Positions 8,281 to 16,755 of a stretch of 64,000 nt of DNA are shown here, piece by piece. The stretch lies in assembly GCA_021414085.1 (NCBI GenBank), contig JAIOPC010000017.1:124001-188000 (forward strand). Direction: 5' to 3'. The notes below the pieces were generated by a model. The model saw nothing but the letters and a program-made list of their open reading frames with translations, was not told where the DNA came from and searched no databases. The stretch's first letter is position 1. Each line of letters starts with the position of its first letter. Source of the stretch: Actinomycetes bacterium (GTDB lineage: Bacteria; Actinomycetota; Acidimicrobiia; Acidimicrobiales; Ilumatobacteraceae). A program made the translations under genes and the position numbers.

Positions 8281-9126
8281 ATGGCAATCTCGATCGAAAA
8301 GTTTCAGGAGCAGGGTGGTCGGGTGCAAACCGACGACCTCGACTTCGAGTCCTTCCGGACTAACCCGCTGCACCCCGACGTGCTGCGCTGCCTTGGCTAC
8401 ATGCACGACATCGAGTATCAGACCGTGCTGTACATGCGTGAGCTGTTGGTTACCCCGGCTTGGAAGGATCCGCAGTTCACCGCCTTCCTCACGCTGTGGA
8501 ACTACGAGGAGTATTGGCACGGTCAGGCGCTTGGTCGCGTGCTCGCCATGCACGATCGCCCGGCGCACGATCCACGACTGCACGCGATGCGTAAGTGGAA
8601 CAAGCGGACGCTGTTCTGGAGCCCACTGGTGTTCTGGTCGCTCGGCACGGCGGTGAAGAAGTTCCCAGCCGTGCATATGACGTGGGGTGCGATCAACGAG
8701 TGGACCGCCAACGCGGCATACAACCGGTTGGCGAAGATTGCCGACCACCCCGTGCTCACCGAGTTGCTGGGCCGCATCATGCGCCAAGAAGGCCGTCATG
8801 CCGCGTACTACGCGAGCTACTCGCGCGACATGCTGGAGAACGACCGTCGTGCGCAGAAGGTGACGAGTTGGTTCCTGCGCCATGAGTGGGCCGTCGTCGG
8901 CAGTGGCGATGTTCCCAAGATCGAGACTTCGTTCGCCGCGGCGTATCTATTCGGTTCCGGCGACGGCGCCGAGTTGATCGATCGCGTGGAAGATCGCATC
9001 GATGCGCTCCCTGGTTTGTCCGGCCTCAATCTCGTGCGCACTGCCATCCGCGAGGCCACCGAGCACGTGATCGCCGAGGAGGGCTCAGTCCCTGGGCTTC
9101 CCGAACCGGCCAGCGTCGCCAGCTAA
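8281..9126 (+). CDS. Ferritin-like di-iron protein
   Basis: 281 residues. Two EXXH-type motifs, in 'NYEEYWHGQAL' and 'RQEGRHAAYYA', separated by about 100 residues, mark a four-helix-bundle carboxylate-bridged di-iron site, as in ferritin-like and acyl-ACP desaturase-like proteins. Helical segments around them are hydrophobic-amphipathic ('FTAFLTLWNYEEYW'). The ATG at 8281 is chosen because the longer ORF runs through the previous gene in another frame. Substrate is unknown; a desaturase, oxygenase or oxidase role is possible. Confidence 0.75.
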   Translation: MAISIEKFQEQGGRVQTDDLDFESFRTNPLHPDVLRCLGYMHDIEYQTVLYMRELLVTPAWKDPQFTAFLTLWNYEEYWHGQALGRVLAMHDRPAHDPRLHAMRKWNKRTLFWSPLVFWSLGTAVKKFPAVHMTWGAINEWTANAAYNRLAKIADHPVLTELLGRIMRQEGRHAAYYASYSRDMLENDRRAQKVTSWFLRHEWAVVGSGDVPKIETSFAAAYLFGSGDGAELIDRVEDRIDALPGLSGLNLVRTAIREATEHVIAEEGSVPGLPEPASVAS

Positions 9127-9131
9127 GGCTG

Positions 9132-9815
9132 TTAGGGCTCGAGAATGGCGATGTCGCCGACGGCGATCTCGCCGGGTTGCAGCACCGTTGCGTAGACGCG
9201 GCTGACTGGTCCGCGTTCGTGGTGGACCGTTTCGAACTCGCCATCGACGAACCACTCTTTGATCTTGAAGCACGGCAAGGCGTACGCGCCGATCTCGCAC
9301 AGCACCCCTCCGATTTGAAGGCGTACTCCCGCCCGGACCTGCTCCCATGGCAAACCGCTGAGGGTGATGTTCTCGCCAGCTCGGCCCGGGGCAACCGAAT
9401 GCCCCTGCGCGTGCAGTTCAGCGATGACTTCGGCGCTCCATATACATAGGGCCTGCCACGGGCGGCCGTGGTTCGCCCGGTTGGCCTGTGCATCGCCGAC
9501 GACACCGCGCCACTCGACCGTTGCCCGGTCGATTGCCGCCTTGGGCAACCCTCCGCCGGATCGATGCAAGCCAGCCACCGTGCCCTCGGCGCGTTTGGGC
9601 AGCTGACCGGCGGCGCGCAGCGCTGTCCCGGCCGCTGTCCACGCCTCCCATACTCGGACCAGGTCGTCGCCCAAGTCGCCGGTGAGCGTGGGGTACAGCG
9701 GCGCCAGCGCGGAGGCATCGCGGCCGTCTCGATAGAACTGCCACACCTTGTCGAGATTTGAGACGGTGCGTTCAGCGTCGGTAGTCGTGAACGTGTGCGG
9801 ACCGATGGAGAACAT
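9132..9815 (-). CDS. MOSC-domain protein with N-terminal helical extension
   Basis: 227 residues. The C-terminal about 140 residues hold a MOSC core ('HGRPWQALCIWSAEVIAELHAQGHSVAPGRAGENITLSGL' in part; 'IKEWFVDGEF'; 'GDIAILEP') with a Cys in 'AYALPCFKI' at the place of the conserved MOSC Cys. MOSC domains bind Mo cofactor sulfur or carry sulfur in YiiM/MARC-like proteins. About 80 residues of predicted helix precede it. The ATG at 9815 is used because the longer ORF overlaps the selD start. Convergent with the di-iron gene. Confidence 0.8.
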   Translation of the reverse strand: MFSIGPHTFTTTDAERTVSNLDKVWQFYRDGRDASALAPLYPTLTGDLGDDLVRVWEAWTAAGTALRAAGQLPKRAEGTVAGLHRSGGGLPKAAIDRATVEWRGVVGDAQANRANHGRPWQALCIWSAEVIAELHAQGHSVAPGRAGENITLSGLPWEQVRAGVRLQIGGVLCEIGAYALPCFKIKEWFVDGEFETVHHERGPVSRVYATVLQPGEIAVGDIAILEP

Positions 9816-9837
9816 GGACACACCGTAGGCTGGCCGC

Positions 9838-10866
9838 GTGGCCGACGTCCGAGCAGATGTTCTCGATCCTTTCGCCGACTTGCGTTTGACGGAATGGACG
9901 TCGTGCGGCGGGTGTGCTGCGAAGTGGGGTGCGTCGCTGCTCACTGATCTGGTGCGCGATATGCCTGCGGGTCTCGACCCGTCGTTGCTCGTCGGCCTCG
10001 CCCCGTTCGACGACGCAGCGATTTATCAGGTCTCGCCCGATATCGCGCTGGTGAGCACGACCGACTTCTTCCCGCCGCTCGTCGATCATCCGGCCGACTT
10101 CGGTGCGATCGCGGCAGCCAACGCGTGCAGCGACGTGTTCGCCATGGGTGGGCGAGTGGTCGTGGCGGTCAACGTTGCAGCGTTTCCCGAACACTTCCCG
10201 CGCGAAGCAATCGTTGCGATCTTCGATGCGGCTGCCGCCGTCGTAGCGGAAGCAGGTGGCACGATCGCTGGCGGGCACACGATTCGAAACCCGGAACCGA
10301 TTTTCGGACTTGCCGTGCAAGGCGTCGTGCATCCGCAACGTGTCTTCCGCAAGGGCGGCGCACTACCTGGAGACGTGTTGATGCTGAGCAAGCCGATTGG
10401 TACGGCGCTGGCCCTCGCTGGCGGTTCGGCGGACGACAAGGCGGCGGCTATCGCGGGCATGCGTCGACTGAATCGCGCTGCCTCCGAAGAGTTGCAGGCG
10501 CTCGGGTCGGCAGTTCACGCGGTCACCGACGTCACCGGCTACGGACTTGCCGGGCACGGGTGGGAGATGGCCGAGCGCGGCAATGTGCAGGTGATCGTCG
10601 ACACCGAGGGCATCGTTGCGTACCCCGGTGCGCGCGAAGCAGCCGAGCGCGGTGTGCGCACCGGCGGCGATCCGCGTAACCGCGACTACGTGCAGTTGCA
10701 TGTGCAGTCAACGGCGAGTGCTGCTGGCGAAGCATTGTGCATGGATCCCCAAACATCGGGCGGCTTGCTGGCAGCTATCGACCCTGCTGCAGTCGGATCG
10801 CTTGCCGACAACTGGTGGCGTGTTGGCGACGTGGCAGCTGGACCGGCCGCCATCGTGTTGCGCTGA
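9838..10866 (+). CDS. selD: Selenophosphate synthase (selenide, water dikinase)
   Basis: 342 residues, the normal SelD length. The N-terminal motif is 'SCGGCAAKWG': the essential Cys (E. coli Cys17) and the Lys three residues later are both present, while the second Cys of the E. coli 'GCGCK' is Ala. Further family signatures are 'DDAAIYQVS', 'TTDFFPPLVDHPADFGAIAAANACSDVFAMGG' in part, 'TIAGGHTIRNPEPIFGLAVQG' in part, 'DVTGYGLAGHGWEMA' and 'DPQTSGGLL'. SelD makes selenophosphate for selenocysteine, for selenouridine in tRNA, and for the labile Se of some Mo hydroxylases. Two further selenium-linked loci occur in this window. Its stop overlaps the rnhB start (ATGA-like). Confidence 0.96.
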   Translation: MADVRADVLDPFADLRLTEWTSCGGCAAKWGASLLTDLVRDMPAGLDPSLLVGLAPFDDAAIYQVSPDIALVSTTDFFPPLVDHPADFGAIAAANACSDVFAMGGRVVVAVNVAAFPEHFPREAIVAIFDAAAAVVAEAGGTIAGGHTIRNPEPIFGLAVQGVVHPQRVFRKGGALPGDVLMLSKPIGTALALAGGSADDKAAAIAGMRRLNRAASEELQALGSAVHAVTDVTGYGLAGHGWEMAERGNVQVIVDTEGIVAYPGAREAAERGVRTGGDPRNRDYVQLHVQSTASAAGEALCMDPQTSGGLLAAIDPAAVGSLADNWWRVGDVAAGPAAIVLR

Positions 10867-11537
10867 TGGCCGGGCGCGCGCCTACCCGAACGTTCGAGAA
10901 CGAGTTGGCCGCCGCGGGTCATGAGATCATCGTCGGTATCGATGAGGTTGGCCGCGGTGCATGGGCTGGGCCGCTGATGGTGGGTGCCGCCGTGCTACCC
11001 CGCGGCAAGCGGGTGAACGGCGTGCGCGATTCAAAGATGCTGAGCGAAGCCAACCGCGAGTTTTTGTTCGACCGCATTGCCGGATGGTGCGAGGCGTGGG
11101 CGGTTGGTGCTGCCAGCCAGCAGGAGTGCGACGATCTCGGAATGACCGCCGCGCAAAAGCTGGCGACTCGTCGTGCCATCGATGGCCTTGGAGTGCTGCC
11201 CGATGTTGCGGTCGTTGATGGCAAGTGGAACTTCGTCTCACCGTGCGTCGCGAAGGTCGAGATGATGGTGAAGGCCGACCAGAAGTGCCTGTCGGTCGCG
11301 GCGGCCAGCATCCTTGCCAAGGTCACGCGCGATCGCCTGATGCGTGAAGCCGCAGAAGACTTTCCGCACTGGAGCTTCGACACCAACAAGGGTTACCCGT
11401 GCACGATGCACAAGGCGGCACTGCAGGCATACGGCCCGTCGGCGATCCATCGCCGAACGTGGGTGTTCATGGACAACTTCGTGCCGTGGCCCGGAGTACC
11501 AAGGGTGATCAACCCCGAACAACCAACGCTGTTCTAG
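10866..11537 (+). CDS. rnhB: Ribonuclease HII
   Basis: 223 residues with the RNase HII active-site strand 'IVGIDEVGRGAWAGPL' (Asp-Glu), a downstream Asp in 'AVVDGKW', and 'KADQKCLSVAAASILAKVTRD', plus the C-terminal 'NKGYPCTMH'. The enzyme incises at ribonucleotides in DNA-RNA hybrids and in genomic DNA. The ATG at 10866 overlaps the selD TGA by one base, so the two genes are translationally coupled, although their functions are unrelated. Confidence 0.95.
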   Translation: MAGRAPTRTFENELAAAGHEIIVGIDEVGRGAWAGPLMVGAAVLPRGKRVNGVRDSKMLSEANREFLFDRIAGWCEAWAVGAASQQECDDLGMTAAQKLATRRAIDGLGVLPDVAVVDGKWNFVSPCVAKVEMMVKADQKCLSVAAASILAKVTRDRLMREAAEDFPHWSFDTNKGYPCTMHKAALQAYGPSAIHRRTWVFMDNFVPWPGVPRVINPEQPTLF

Positions 11538-11728
11538 ACGTCAAGCAGTCCTCGTGCTCGACAGTTGCGCTCCTCGCGTTCGGCCTTTTCTTCGCGATCG
11601 GCGCGTCGGCCTTCGTCAGCTGTCTCAGTGGCGCGGTGTCCATACTTTCCGCGCAGACTCCGAACGAAGTCCGGGTCCACTCGGCGCACGACCACCTTTG
11701 AAACCGGCTTGTGTGTGGTTTCGTCCAT
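11534..11728 (-). CDS. Small charged hypothetical protein, 64 aa
   Basis: Not recognised. The peptide is highly charged ('VSKVVVRRVDPDFVRSLRGKYG', 'DREEKAEREERNCRARG'), with a helix-forming second half. It overlaps the 3' end of rnhB by four bases in convergent orientation and fills an otherwise empty interval. There is no clear Shine-Dalgarno in front of the ATG. The regular amphipathic pattern and lack of low-quality codons make a real gene plausible but not certain. Confidence 0.4.
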   Translation of the reverse strand: MDETTHKPVSKVVVRRVDPDFVRSLRGKYGHRATETADEGRRADREEKAEREERNCRARGLLDV

Positions 11729-11789
11729 ATGACGAAGCGTAGGTGTGAACTGACTCGCCGAACGCTTGACTTCCGTCTTGGTAGGAGAT

Positions 11790-12944
11790 TCAGGCTTGTT
11801 CGAGGGCTTGTGCCAGATCGGCCACCAAGTCGGCGGCGGTCTCGATGCCGACGCTGAGGCGTAGCAAGTTGTCGGGGACTTCGAGTGGTGAGCCTGCCGC
11901 CGATGCGTGCGTCATCTGGCCGGGGTGCTCGATCAGGCTCTCGACAGCGCCAAGGCTTTCGCCGAGCGTGAACAACTCGGTTGCCGCAGCGACGCGTAGC
12001 GCGGCAGCTTGACCAGCGCGCAAGGTGAAGCTGACCATGCCGCCGAAGTCGCGCATCTGTTTCGCTGCCGCGCGATGGCCGGGATGATCGGGGAGTTGCG
12101 GGTACAGAACGCGCTCGACTGCCTTGTGGCCGATGAGCACGTCGACGATCGAGCGCGCGTTGCTGCAGTGGCGCTCCATTCGTACAGCGAGCGTCTTCGC
12201 CCCACGCAAGGCGAGGTAGCAGTCGAAGGGTGATGGCACCGCGCCAGCGGCGTTCTGTGTGAAGCGCAGTCGCTGCGCGATGTCGTCGTCGTTGGCGGCC
12301 GCGAAACCGCCGACCACGTCGCTATGGCCACCGAGGTACTTCGTCGCCGAGTGCACGACGAGATCGGCGCCGAGCGAAAGTGGCTGCTGCAGATACGGAG
12401 TAGCGAACGTGTTGTCGACGACCACGACCGCACCGCGCTCGTGCGCGAGCGCGCAGATTGCTTCGATGTCGAAGCAACGCAACAGCGGATTGGTCGGTGT
12501 CTCCAGCCACACCAATTTTGTGTCCTTCGGCCAACTCGCCGCGAGTGCATCGACATCGAGAAGGTCGACCGCTGTCCACGGCAGGTGCGTGTGCACCTTG
12601 CTGATCAGTCGATACGTGCCGCCGTATGCATCGTTACCGAGCAAGACACGATCACCGGCTTTGAACAACCGCAGGATGTTGTCCTCGGCGGCCAGGCCAC
12701 TCGCGAACGCGAGACCGTGCGTGGCGCCTTCAAGCGCGGCGATCTGCGTTTCGTACGCGGTGCGTGTCGGGTTGCCGCTGCGGCTGTATTCGAAGCCCTT
12801 CGTGTTGCCGACGCCATCTTGTGCGAACGTCGTGCTGAGGCTGATCGGTGGCACGACGGCGCCGGTCGTCGGGTCAGGCTCCTGGCCCGCATGAATGGCG
12901 CGGGTGTCGAAGCCCCACGACTCTTGCGCTTCGATCTCACCCAC
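11790..12944 (-). CDS. metB: Cystathionine gamma-synthase / gamma-lyase (PLP)
   Basis: 384 residues of the Cys/Met metabolism PLP family: 'TRAIHAGQEPDPTTGAVVPPI' (in part), 'YSRSGNPTR', 'DNTFATPYLQQPLSLGADLVVHS' (in part) and the PLP-Lys motif 'HSATKYLGGHSD'. Members catalyse gamma-replacement with O-acyl-homoserine or gamma-elimination of cystathionine; sequence motifs alone do not separate them. It follows cbs with an 8-base overlap, which favours a reverse transsulfuration pair (homocysteine to cysteine) in which this would act as gamma-lyase, as in the mycobacterial cbs-metB arrangement. Confidence 0.9.
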   Translation of the reverse strand: MGEIEAQESWGFDTRAIHAGQEPDPTTGAVVPPISLSTTFAQDGVGNTKGFEYSRSGNPTRTAYETQIAALEGATHGLAFASGLAAEDNILRLFKAGDRVLLGNDAYGGTYRLISKVHTHLPWTAVDLLDVDALAASWPKDTKLVWLETPTNPLLRCFDIEAICALAHERGAVVVVDNTFATPYLQQPLSLGADLVVHSATKYLGGHSDVVGGFAAANDDDIAQRLRFTQNAAGAVPSPFDCYLALRGAKTLAVRMERHCSNARSIVDVLIGHKAVERVLYPQLPDHPGHRAAAKQMRDFGGMVSFTLRAGQAAALRVAAATELFTLGESLGAVESLIEHPGQMTHASAAGSPLEVPDNLLRLSVGIETAADLVADLAQALEQA

Positions 12945-14349
12945 GGTTCACCGCCTCGAAGTACGTGAGCAAGTCGGTGCGGGTGAGCACGCTGAGCGGG
13001 CGGCCGCCGGACAGCACCAGCAATGCAGGTGCGCGATCGAGCATCTCGACCGCCAGCTTCACGGCTTGCCCGGCACCGATCGTCGGCAGCTTCGGACCCA
13101 TCACGTGCTCGACCGGCGTCTTCATCACCGCGGGGTCGCGGTAGACGGCTTCCATCAAGTCGAGTTCGTCGACAGCGCCCGACACTTCGGCAGCAGCGAA
13201 CGGCGGAGTGTTCTTGCATACAGGTATTTGGCTGATGCCGTTGGCGCGCATCAGGTCGATGGTTTCGCGAACTGAGGTCGCAGGGTTGACGTAGAGCAGC
13301 GACGGGGTGTCGCCGCGAGTGGCGAGCACGTCGGAGATGCATTCGTCGCTCTCGCGCAGGAAACCAAAGTTGGCCATCCACTTGTCGTCGAATACGCGCG
13401 ACAGATAGCCGCGCCCGGAGTCGGGGTTGAGCACAACCACGATGTCATCGGGCTTGGCTGTCTTTGCCACGCGAATCGCGGCGGCGACGGCGAGGCCACC
13501 GGAGCCGCCGATCAGGATTCCTTCCTCGCGGCTGACCTGACGTGCGACCAGGAAGCTCTCCTCGTCGCTGACCGGAACCACTTCGTCGTATAGCTCGGGT
13601 GCCCAGGCGGCGGGGTAGAAGTCTTCGCCGACACCTTCTACTAAGTACGGCCGTCCCGAACCGCCGCTGAACACCGACGCGTCGGGGTCGGCGGCGACGA
13701 TGCGCACGTTCGGGTTCTGCTCTTTCAGATAACGCGCCGTGCCGGTGATGGTGCCGCACGTGCCGGCACCGGCAACGAAGTGGGTGATGCGCCCGCCGGT
13801 TTGCGCCCACAACTCGGGGCCAGTTGTCAGCTCGTGCGCCAGGGGGTTGTTCGGGTTGGCGTATTGGTTGGGGCGAAACGCATTGCGCTCGATGGTCAGG
13901 CGCTCGGCGACCTTGTAGTAGCTGGTCGGATCCTCTGGCGGCACGGCCACCGGGCACACCACTACCTCTGCGCCATACGCGCGCAGCAGGCTGACCTTCT
14001 CGGGGGCGACCTTGTCGGTCATCACGAACACGCACTTGTAGCCACGCTGTGCGGCCACTATCGCCAACCCGACGCCAGTGTTTCCGCTGGTCGGCTCGAC
14101 GATGGTTCCGCCCGGCTTCAGCAGCCCGTCGCGCTCGCCAGCGAGGATCATCTCCAGCGCCGGCCGATCCTTCGAGGAGCCACCCGGGTTGCTGGTTTCC
14201 ATCTTCATCACCAGCACGCACGGCAGGTTGTGCAGTTCGGTGATCCTCTTCAACACCACCAGTGGTGTGTTGCCAATCAGGTCGATCACGCTTTCGGCGA
14301 TCTGTGTGCCGTGCAGTCGCGCATCGGCGGCGTCGTTGCCCCAGGCCAT
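12937..14349 (-). CDS. cbs: Cystathionine beta-synthase with C-terminal CBS-domain pair
   Basis: 470 residues. The catalytic part has 'VIDLIGNTPLVVLKRI', the PLP-Lys motif 'NPGGSSKDRPALEMI', 'TSGNTGVGLAIVAAQRGYK' and the phosphate-binding 'GAGTCGTITGTARYLKE'. From about residue 340 two CBS repeats follow ('SVRETIDLMRANGISQIPV', 'GQAVKLAVEMLDRAPALLVL'), usually regulatory adenosyl-ligand sites. The enzyme condenses serine and homocysteine to cystathionine. The Met at 14349 fits the family N-terminus better than the upstream one at 14391. It is divergent from the O-antigen-ligase-like gene. Confidence 0.93.
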   Translation of the reverse strand: MAWGNDAADARLHGTQIAESVIDLIGNTPLVVLKRITELHNLPCVLVMKMETSNPGGSSKDRPALEMILAGERDGLLKPGGTIVEPTSGNTGVGLAIVAAQRGYKCVFVMTDKVAPEKVSLLRAYGAEVVVCPVAVPPEDPTSYYKVAERLTIERNAFRPNQYANPNNPLAHELTTGPELWAQTGGRITHFVAGAGTCGTITGTARYLKEQNPNVRIVAADPDASVFSGGSGRPYLVEGVGEDFYPAAWAPELYDEVVPVSDEESFLVARQVSREEGILIGGSGGLAVAAAIRVAKTAKPDDIVVVLNPDSGRGYLSRVFDDKWMANFGFLRESDECISDVLATRGDTPSLLYVNPATSVRETIDLMRANGISQIPVCKNTPPFAAAEVSGAVDELDLMEAVYRDPAVMKTPVEHVMGPKLPTIGAGQAVKLAVEMLDRAPALLVLSGGRPLSVLTRTDLLTYFEAVNRG

Positions 14350-14405
14350 GCCCGCAGAGTACCGGCCACACGAGTCGAGTCGGTCCGACAACTTAGGGTG
14401 AGCGC

Positions 14406-16175
14406 GTGGAACCGGATCGGCAGGCCGGGAGTGTGCACCTTGTGCATCGTGTGAACTCGGCTTCGTTGCTGATCATTGGCGGCGTCGTTGCCGTTGATCC
14501 GCTTGGATTGTGGCCGTTCGGTCCCTTGCGCTGGCTGGTGGTTTCCACCTTGGGCGTCGGTGTGGTGGGCATCTGTTTGCGGCGTGCCTCGACGCGCCTT
14601 GACGGTCGCACCCTCGCGCTTTGGCTGTTGCTACTCGTGTGCCTGACTCTGAGCGCTGTGACGAATGGCGATGTGTGGATAGCGCTAGTCGGAACCGACA
14701 CCCGCCACTTTGGGCTGGCAACTTGGCTGCTCTGCTGGGGTTTGTTCTGCGCAGGGCAACAACTGCGCGGTCATGAGACACAATTGCTGCGGGCTGGCAC
14801 CGTGGCAGCGTTGGCCGTTGGCTTGTGGTGTGCCTGGGAAGCATTGTTCGGCCCTCCGATTGCACTTGGCATCAACAGCGGTCGCCTCACCGGTCCGTTC
14901 GGTTCCGCCGCGTTGGTGGGTGGCGCAATGTGTCTGCTACTCCCGTTGGCGGTTGCGTCGGCGCTAGACCGACGGACCTCGCGCGGGTGGCGTGTCGCTG
15001 CCGCTATTGCTGTCACGTCGGGCGTTGCTGCGGCGATCGGGAGTGGTGCGCGCGCAGCGTGGGTCGGGCTGGTCGTTGCAGCAGTGATCGTGGCGTGGAA
15101 AGTCGCTGCGGCGCGTCGGCCGCTCACGATTGTCGGTAGTGGTCTCGTCGTGGTGATGTTGGTGTGCCTTCCGTTGCTGGGGTCAGTGTTCGAGCGCAGT
15201 CATGGCTCCTCGAGTCGCCTCGATGAGTGGAGGGTCGCTACACGTGTCATTGCGAACCATCCGCTGCTCGGAGTTGGCCCTGAGGGATATCGCATCGTGG
15301 TGAGTGAAGGTGTCGATGCCGACTACGAGCGCGCCTACCCGCGCGACAACGTGCTGCCCGACCGAGCTCATTCATCGCTGCTCGATGTAGCGCTGGCCGG
15401 TGGCCTCTTTGCTGCGGCAGCGTACGCAGGGCTTCTGGTCGTCATCGGTCGTCGCGTAGTCGGTCGGCTTGCTCATGCCTCGCCTGCGCAAGTTGCACTG
15501 TCGGCATCCTTCTTCGCGTACTTCTCCGCGCAGTTGTTGCTGTTTCCAGTGTTCGAGCTCGACCCGATTACGTGGTTGCTGGCGGGCGTTGTCGTCGCCG
15601 GTGCCGTGCCTGCTCGCGCGCGCACAGCCTTGACAGTCCATTTGAAAACGGCCGCGGCAGGGGTCGTCGCACTCGCGTTGATGATCGTCGGAGTGCTTGA
15701 CGTCGCGGCCAACCGGCTCGCACACGACGCGGTCAATGCGTCGGCCGTCGGTGATGACGCGGACGCCCGGGACCTCGCGGAGCGTGCAACACGATTGCGG
15801 CCGGACTCCATCTCGTACCGGATGATCGCCACGCAGGTGATGTTGGCAGCTGACACTGTCAGTGCCACCGACTTGTCACTGTCGCACGCAGCGTCCGCCC
15901 TGGATTGGTCGCGGCGCGATCCCGTCGCGGTTGACCTGTGGGCATCGAGTTTGCTGCAGCGCGCTTCGCAGACGGGAGACGAGGCCGATGGCCGCGCCGC
16001 GTTGACGGCGTGGCAGGAACTGGTCGAACGCGACCCAAATCGGACTCGCTGGCAGCTGCAGTTGGGAAGAGCAGCAGCGCTGGTCGGCGAGGTCGATGTT
16101 GCTCGGGATGCGTGGGAACGAGCAGCGGCGCTTGGTTCTGCGCAGGCCGAGGAACTTGTGGAGGAGTTGCCGTGA
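14406..16175 (+). CDS. O-antigen ligase/Wzy-type polytopic membrane protein with C-terminal TPR-like tail
   Basis: 589 residues. About ten to twelve hydrophobic segments cover residues 20-430 (for example 'LALWLLLLVCLTLSAV', 'LLPLAVASAL', 'VAAAGVVALALMIVGVLDVAA'). The large periplasmic loop contains the Wzy_C-like segment 'RLDEWRVATRVIANHPLLGVGPEGY' and 'DRAHSSLLDVALAGGL', typical of O-antigen ligases/polymerases. The last 150 residues are soluble and helical with a TPR-like pattern ('DARDLAERATRLRPDSISYRMIA'). It would act on lipid-linked glycans at the outer face of the membrane. Its stop overlaps the sigma-factor GTG (GTGA), suggesting an operon. Confidence 0.85.
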   Translation: MEPDRQAGSVHLVHRVNSASLLIIGGVVAVDPLGLWPFGPLRWLVVSTLGVGVVGICLRRASTRLDGRTLALWLLLLVCLTLSAVTNGDVWIALVGTDTRHFGLATWLLCWGLFCAGQQLRGHETQLLRAGTVAALAVGLWCAWEALFGPPIALGINSGRLTGPFGSAALVGGAMCLLLPLAVASALDRRTSRGWRVAAAIAVTSGVAAAIGSGARAAWVGLVVAAVIVAWKVAAARRPLTIVGSGLVVVMLVCLPLLGSVFERSHGSSSRLDEWRVATRVIANHPLLGVGPEGYRIVVSEGVDADYERAYPRDNVLPDRAHSSLLDVALAGGLFAAAAYAGLLVVIGRRVVGRLAHASPAQVALSASFFAYFSAQLLLFPVFELDPITWLLAGVVVAGAVPARARTALTVHLKTAAAGVVALALMIVGVLDVAANRLAHDAVNASAVGDDADARDLAERATRLRPDSISYRMIATQVMLAADTVSATDLSLSHAASALDWSRRDPVAVDLWASSLLQRASQTGDEADGRAALTAWQELVERDPNRTRWQLQLGRAAALVGEVDVARDAWERAAALGSAQAEELVEELP

Positions 16176-16755
16176 AGATGGAACCAGAATCTGCACCGCG
16201 GAGTGTGGAGGATATGCAGATCGCGCTTGATCAGCCGGCCGCGAACCCGAACGCGGTTGCCGAGGTTGCCACGCGCTTGACGTTCGAGGACTTCTGGCGC
16301 TCCGAACACGTCTCCGTTGCACGCGCCTTGGCGTTCACCCTCGGCGACGTGCAACTCGCAGCCGAGGCAACTGACGAGGCGATGGCGCGAGCCTTTCAGC
16401 ACTGGGCACGCGTCGGCACGCTCGACAGCCCGGCCGGGTGGACGTATCGCGTTGGCCTCAACTGGAGTCGCTCTGTTCTTCGCCGCATACATCGCCGGCC
16501 ACCCTCGTGGTTGGCGCAACCGAACACGCATCACGATGCGCCGATCGTCGATCCCAGCATCGCGGCCGCAATTCAGCTGTTGCCTGCGGGCCAACGCGCA
16601 GTGATCGCGTGCAGGTTGCTACTGAACTATTCAGAACAACAGACCGCGACGTTGTGCGCGTCCGTCCGGGCACCGTCAAGAGCCGACTGTCGCGTGCCGT
16701 CAGCCAACTCTCTACCTCTCTCTCCCATCTCAATCCCAAGGAGCAGCAATCATGA
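16172..16755 (+). pseudogene. ECF RNA polymerase sigma factor with one-base frameshift in region 4
   Basis: Sigma region 2 is intact ('FEDFWRSEHVSVARALAFTLGDVQLAAEATDEAMARAFQHWAR' in parts; 'SPAGWTYRVGLNWSRSVLRR'). Region 4 begins in the same frame ('LPAGQRAVIACRLLLNYSEQQTATLC') but the recognition helix continues in the minus-one frame as 'VRPGTVKSRLSRAVSQLSTSL'. Adding one base near 16658 (TTGTGC-G-GCGTC) would restore a textbook 'LCGVRPGTVKSRLSRA'. The second frame ends at a TGA that overlaps the ATG of the next gene (ATGA), which confirms it as the true 3' end. Either a real inactivating deletion or a sequence error; no slippery heptamer for programmed frameshifting is seen. Confidence 0.82.

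Noticed and set aside
16655-16665. Programmed frameshifting in the sigma-factor gene
   Set aside because: No slippery heptamer or downstream pseudoknot is visible; a plain one-base deletion or sequence error explains it better.
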